Positions 4,966 to 6,060 of a stretch of DNA of 6,060 bases are shown in pieces. Position numbers and translations under genes: made by a program. Each line of letters begins with the position of its first letter. Within the stretch, counting starts at the first letter, position 1. This DNA is from Coriobacteriales bacterium. Its GTDB lineage: Bacteria; Actinomycetota; Coriobacteriia; Coriobacteriales; UBA8131. Under the pieces are notes generated by a model. That model did not search any database. It saw only the letters and a list, made by a program, of their open reading frames with translations, and was not told the origin of the DNA. The DNA lies in the NCBI GenBank assembly GCA_031267175.1, contig JAIRZP010000249.1, positions 1 through 6,060 of the forward strand, given 5' to 3'.

Positions 4966-6060
4966 TCAGGTCCTTTCAGTTATACCATCGCCAGTGGTGG
5001 CAGACTCAGCTTCCTTCTCGGAGTTTGCCTGGAGCCTGCTCACGAGCTCTTCCGCAGCCGGATTACCACTGAGCGCGGCACCCAGGCCCGTGGCAACAGG
5101 CACAACCTCCTGCGCCTTGTCTCCCATGACATCCACGAGTTTTTGCACGTCGATGCCTTGTCTTCCCTGTGCCTGCTGTATGGCGTTGATGGTGGCAATC
5201 GTCTGGGGAGCAATGTTCAGGATGTTGTCGAACTGGCCCTTTGCCTCGGCCGCATTGCCGATGAGCGTGATGTTGTCGATATTGCCTACCTGTGCGGCCA
5301 CGGCCTCGGCGGTGGCAATCTGTGCCGTCAGCGTGTCGGGATAGTAGAGCAGCGACGCCGCCCCGGCAGAAAACGCATTGAGGGCCTCGGCCATCTTCTG
5401 CTTACCGGCAGCCTCTGCCTCGAGTTTTGCGCGCAGGCCCTCTGCTTCGGCCAGGAGGCCAGCCTTACTACCGGCAGCCTCTGCCTCCAGACGCTTCTGC
5501 TCGGCCTCTGCCTGGAATACCTTCTGCGCCTTCTCCGCCTCCGCCACGCGTCGGATGCGCTCCGCGTCAGCCTCTGCCTCCTGGATGGTCGCCTCCTTCT
5601 CGGCAATGGCCTTGGTGACGACTTCGGCGGCGTATTTGTTCTCCTGAACCTGCTTGCGAGCGGCCTCTACCTCGGCGGCTGCCTGCTCCTTGTCGCGGAG
5701 CGCGTTCTGCTCTGCGATGAACACCGCTGCCTCGGCGGTGGCCTTGGTTTCCAGCGCAAGCTGCTCTGCCTTGGCCGTGGCTGCCTGCTTCTCACCTTCC
5801 ATCTCGGCAATGGCAACGAGCGTTCTGTTCTGCTCCTCTTTCTGCGCCTTCATCTGCTGCGCTACCACAATGGCGGCCGATGCCTGGTTCTGGGCGACCG
5901 TCTCGGTGGAGCGCCGGGTCTCCTCAGAGGCACGGATCTGCGCCTCGGCCTTGACCGCGGCGGCACGGGCAACGCCCAGAGACTTGATGAACTCATTGCG
6001 GTCGTCGATGCGGTTGATGGTGAACTTCTCCAGCTTGAGCCCCATCTTCTCAAAGGTCTC
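4966..6060 (-). CDS. Flotillin-like protein, C-terminal part (SPFH/band 7 family; 5' end outside window)
   Basis: The frame is open to the right edge, with five residues (ETFEK) before the first visible Met, so the ATG at 6045 is internal and the N-terminal SPFH domain lies outside the window. The visible 364 residues match the flotillin C-terminal half. A segment (LKLEKFTINRIDDRNEFIKSLG) joins the band 7 domain to the stalk. A long Ala/Glu/Lys/Gln-rich coiled coil follows (about 25-220 from the 6045 Met), with repeated EAEA units. Then comes a less charged tail including NIDNITLIGN (255-264) and a variable, acidic end. Flotillins anchor to the inner face of the membrane and assemble into oligomers that organise lipid microdomains and membrane proteins. 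Bacterial relatives such as B. subtilis FloT are about 500 residues, so roughly 150-200 residues are missing here. The coupled downstream gene is not an NfeD-type protein, the usual flotillin partner. Confidence 0.9.
   Translation of the reverse strand, partial: ETFEKMGLKLEKFTINRIDDRNEFIKSLGVARAAAVKAEAQIRASEETRRSTETVAQNQASAAIVVAQQMKAQKEEQNRTLVAIAEMEGEKQAATAKAEQLALETKATAEAAVFIAEQNALRDKEQAAAEVEAARKQVQENKYAAEVVTKAIAEKEATIQEAEADAERIRRVAEAEKAQKVFQAEAEQKRLEAEAAGSKAGLLAEAEGLRAKLEAEAAGKQKMAEALNAFSAGAASLLYYPDTLTAQIATAEAVAAQVGNIDNITLIGNAAEAKGQFDNILNIAPQTIATINAIQQAQGRQGIDVQKLVDVMGDKAQEVVPVATGLGAALSGNPAAEELVSRLQANSEKEAESATTGDGITERT
5403..5487 (-). repeat. 19-bp direct repeat, 66-bp period, inside the flotillin-like coiled coil
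   Basis: TACCGGCAGCCTCTGCCTC occurs exactly at 5403-5421 and again at 5469-5487. The 66-base offset equals 22 codons, so both copies encode the same residues (EAEAAG) in register. This points to a partial internal duplication in the coiled-coil stalk; 22 residues fits two hendecads, which would keep the helix packing. Confidence 0.75.

Noticed and set aside
4182..5072. Plus-strand open frame (296 codons) across the acidic protein gene and the end of the flotillin-like gene
   Set aside because: It runs antisense through two coupled minus-strand genes, has no domain signature, and its product has the mixed composition of a shadow frame.

Overview
The window looks like an ordinary chromosomal stretch of a GC-rich anaerobic actinobacterium, most likely a gut Coriobacteriia of the Eggerthellaceae type (Eggerthella, Gordonibacter, Adlercreutzia or relatives). 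This rests on three things together: a Tat-exported, lipid-anchored FAD oxidoreductase of the flavocytochrome c / fumarate reductase family, a LuxR regulator fused to twelve membrane segments, and a hydrogenase maturation protease. That combination is characteristic of the group, but the assignment is inferred from gene content and not proven.

Every gene I can support lies on the minus strand, so transcription runs from the right edge to the left. From right to left: (1) the C-terminal part of a flotillin-like protein (6060-4966, running off the window), whose stop codon lies one base before (2) an unrecognised acidic 220-residue protein (4964-4302), so the two form a tight unit; (3) a 309-base intergenic stretch (4301-3993) with AT-rich repeated motifs and a possible leader hairpin but no clear promoter or terminator; (4) a 551-residue Tat lipoprotein flavoprotein (3992-2337); (5) a 229-base gap holding a 14-bp inverted repeat, an extended -10 promoter and a perfect 16-bp palindrome; (6) the membrane LuxR regulator (2107-614); (7) 42 bases later, a HyaD/HybD/HycI-type hydrogenase maturation protease (571-53); (8) possibly the GTG start of another gene leaving at the left edge (38-1).

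A reasonable reading is two functional blocks. The flotillin unit would organise membrane microdomains together with an unknown soluble partner. The reductase and membrane LuxR pair would be a substrate-specific extracytoplasmic respiratory reductase with its own sensor-regulator, and the regulator may be read through into the hydrogenase protease. The flavoprotein keeps its FAD-binding elements but, in my by-eye alignment, lacks several residues used by true fumarate reductases, so its substrate is probably something else. I saw no tRNA, rRNA, CRISPR array, insertion sequence or phage gene.
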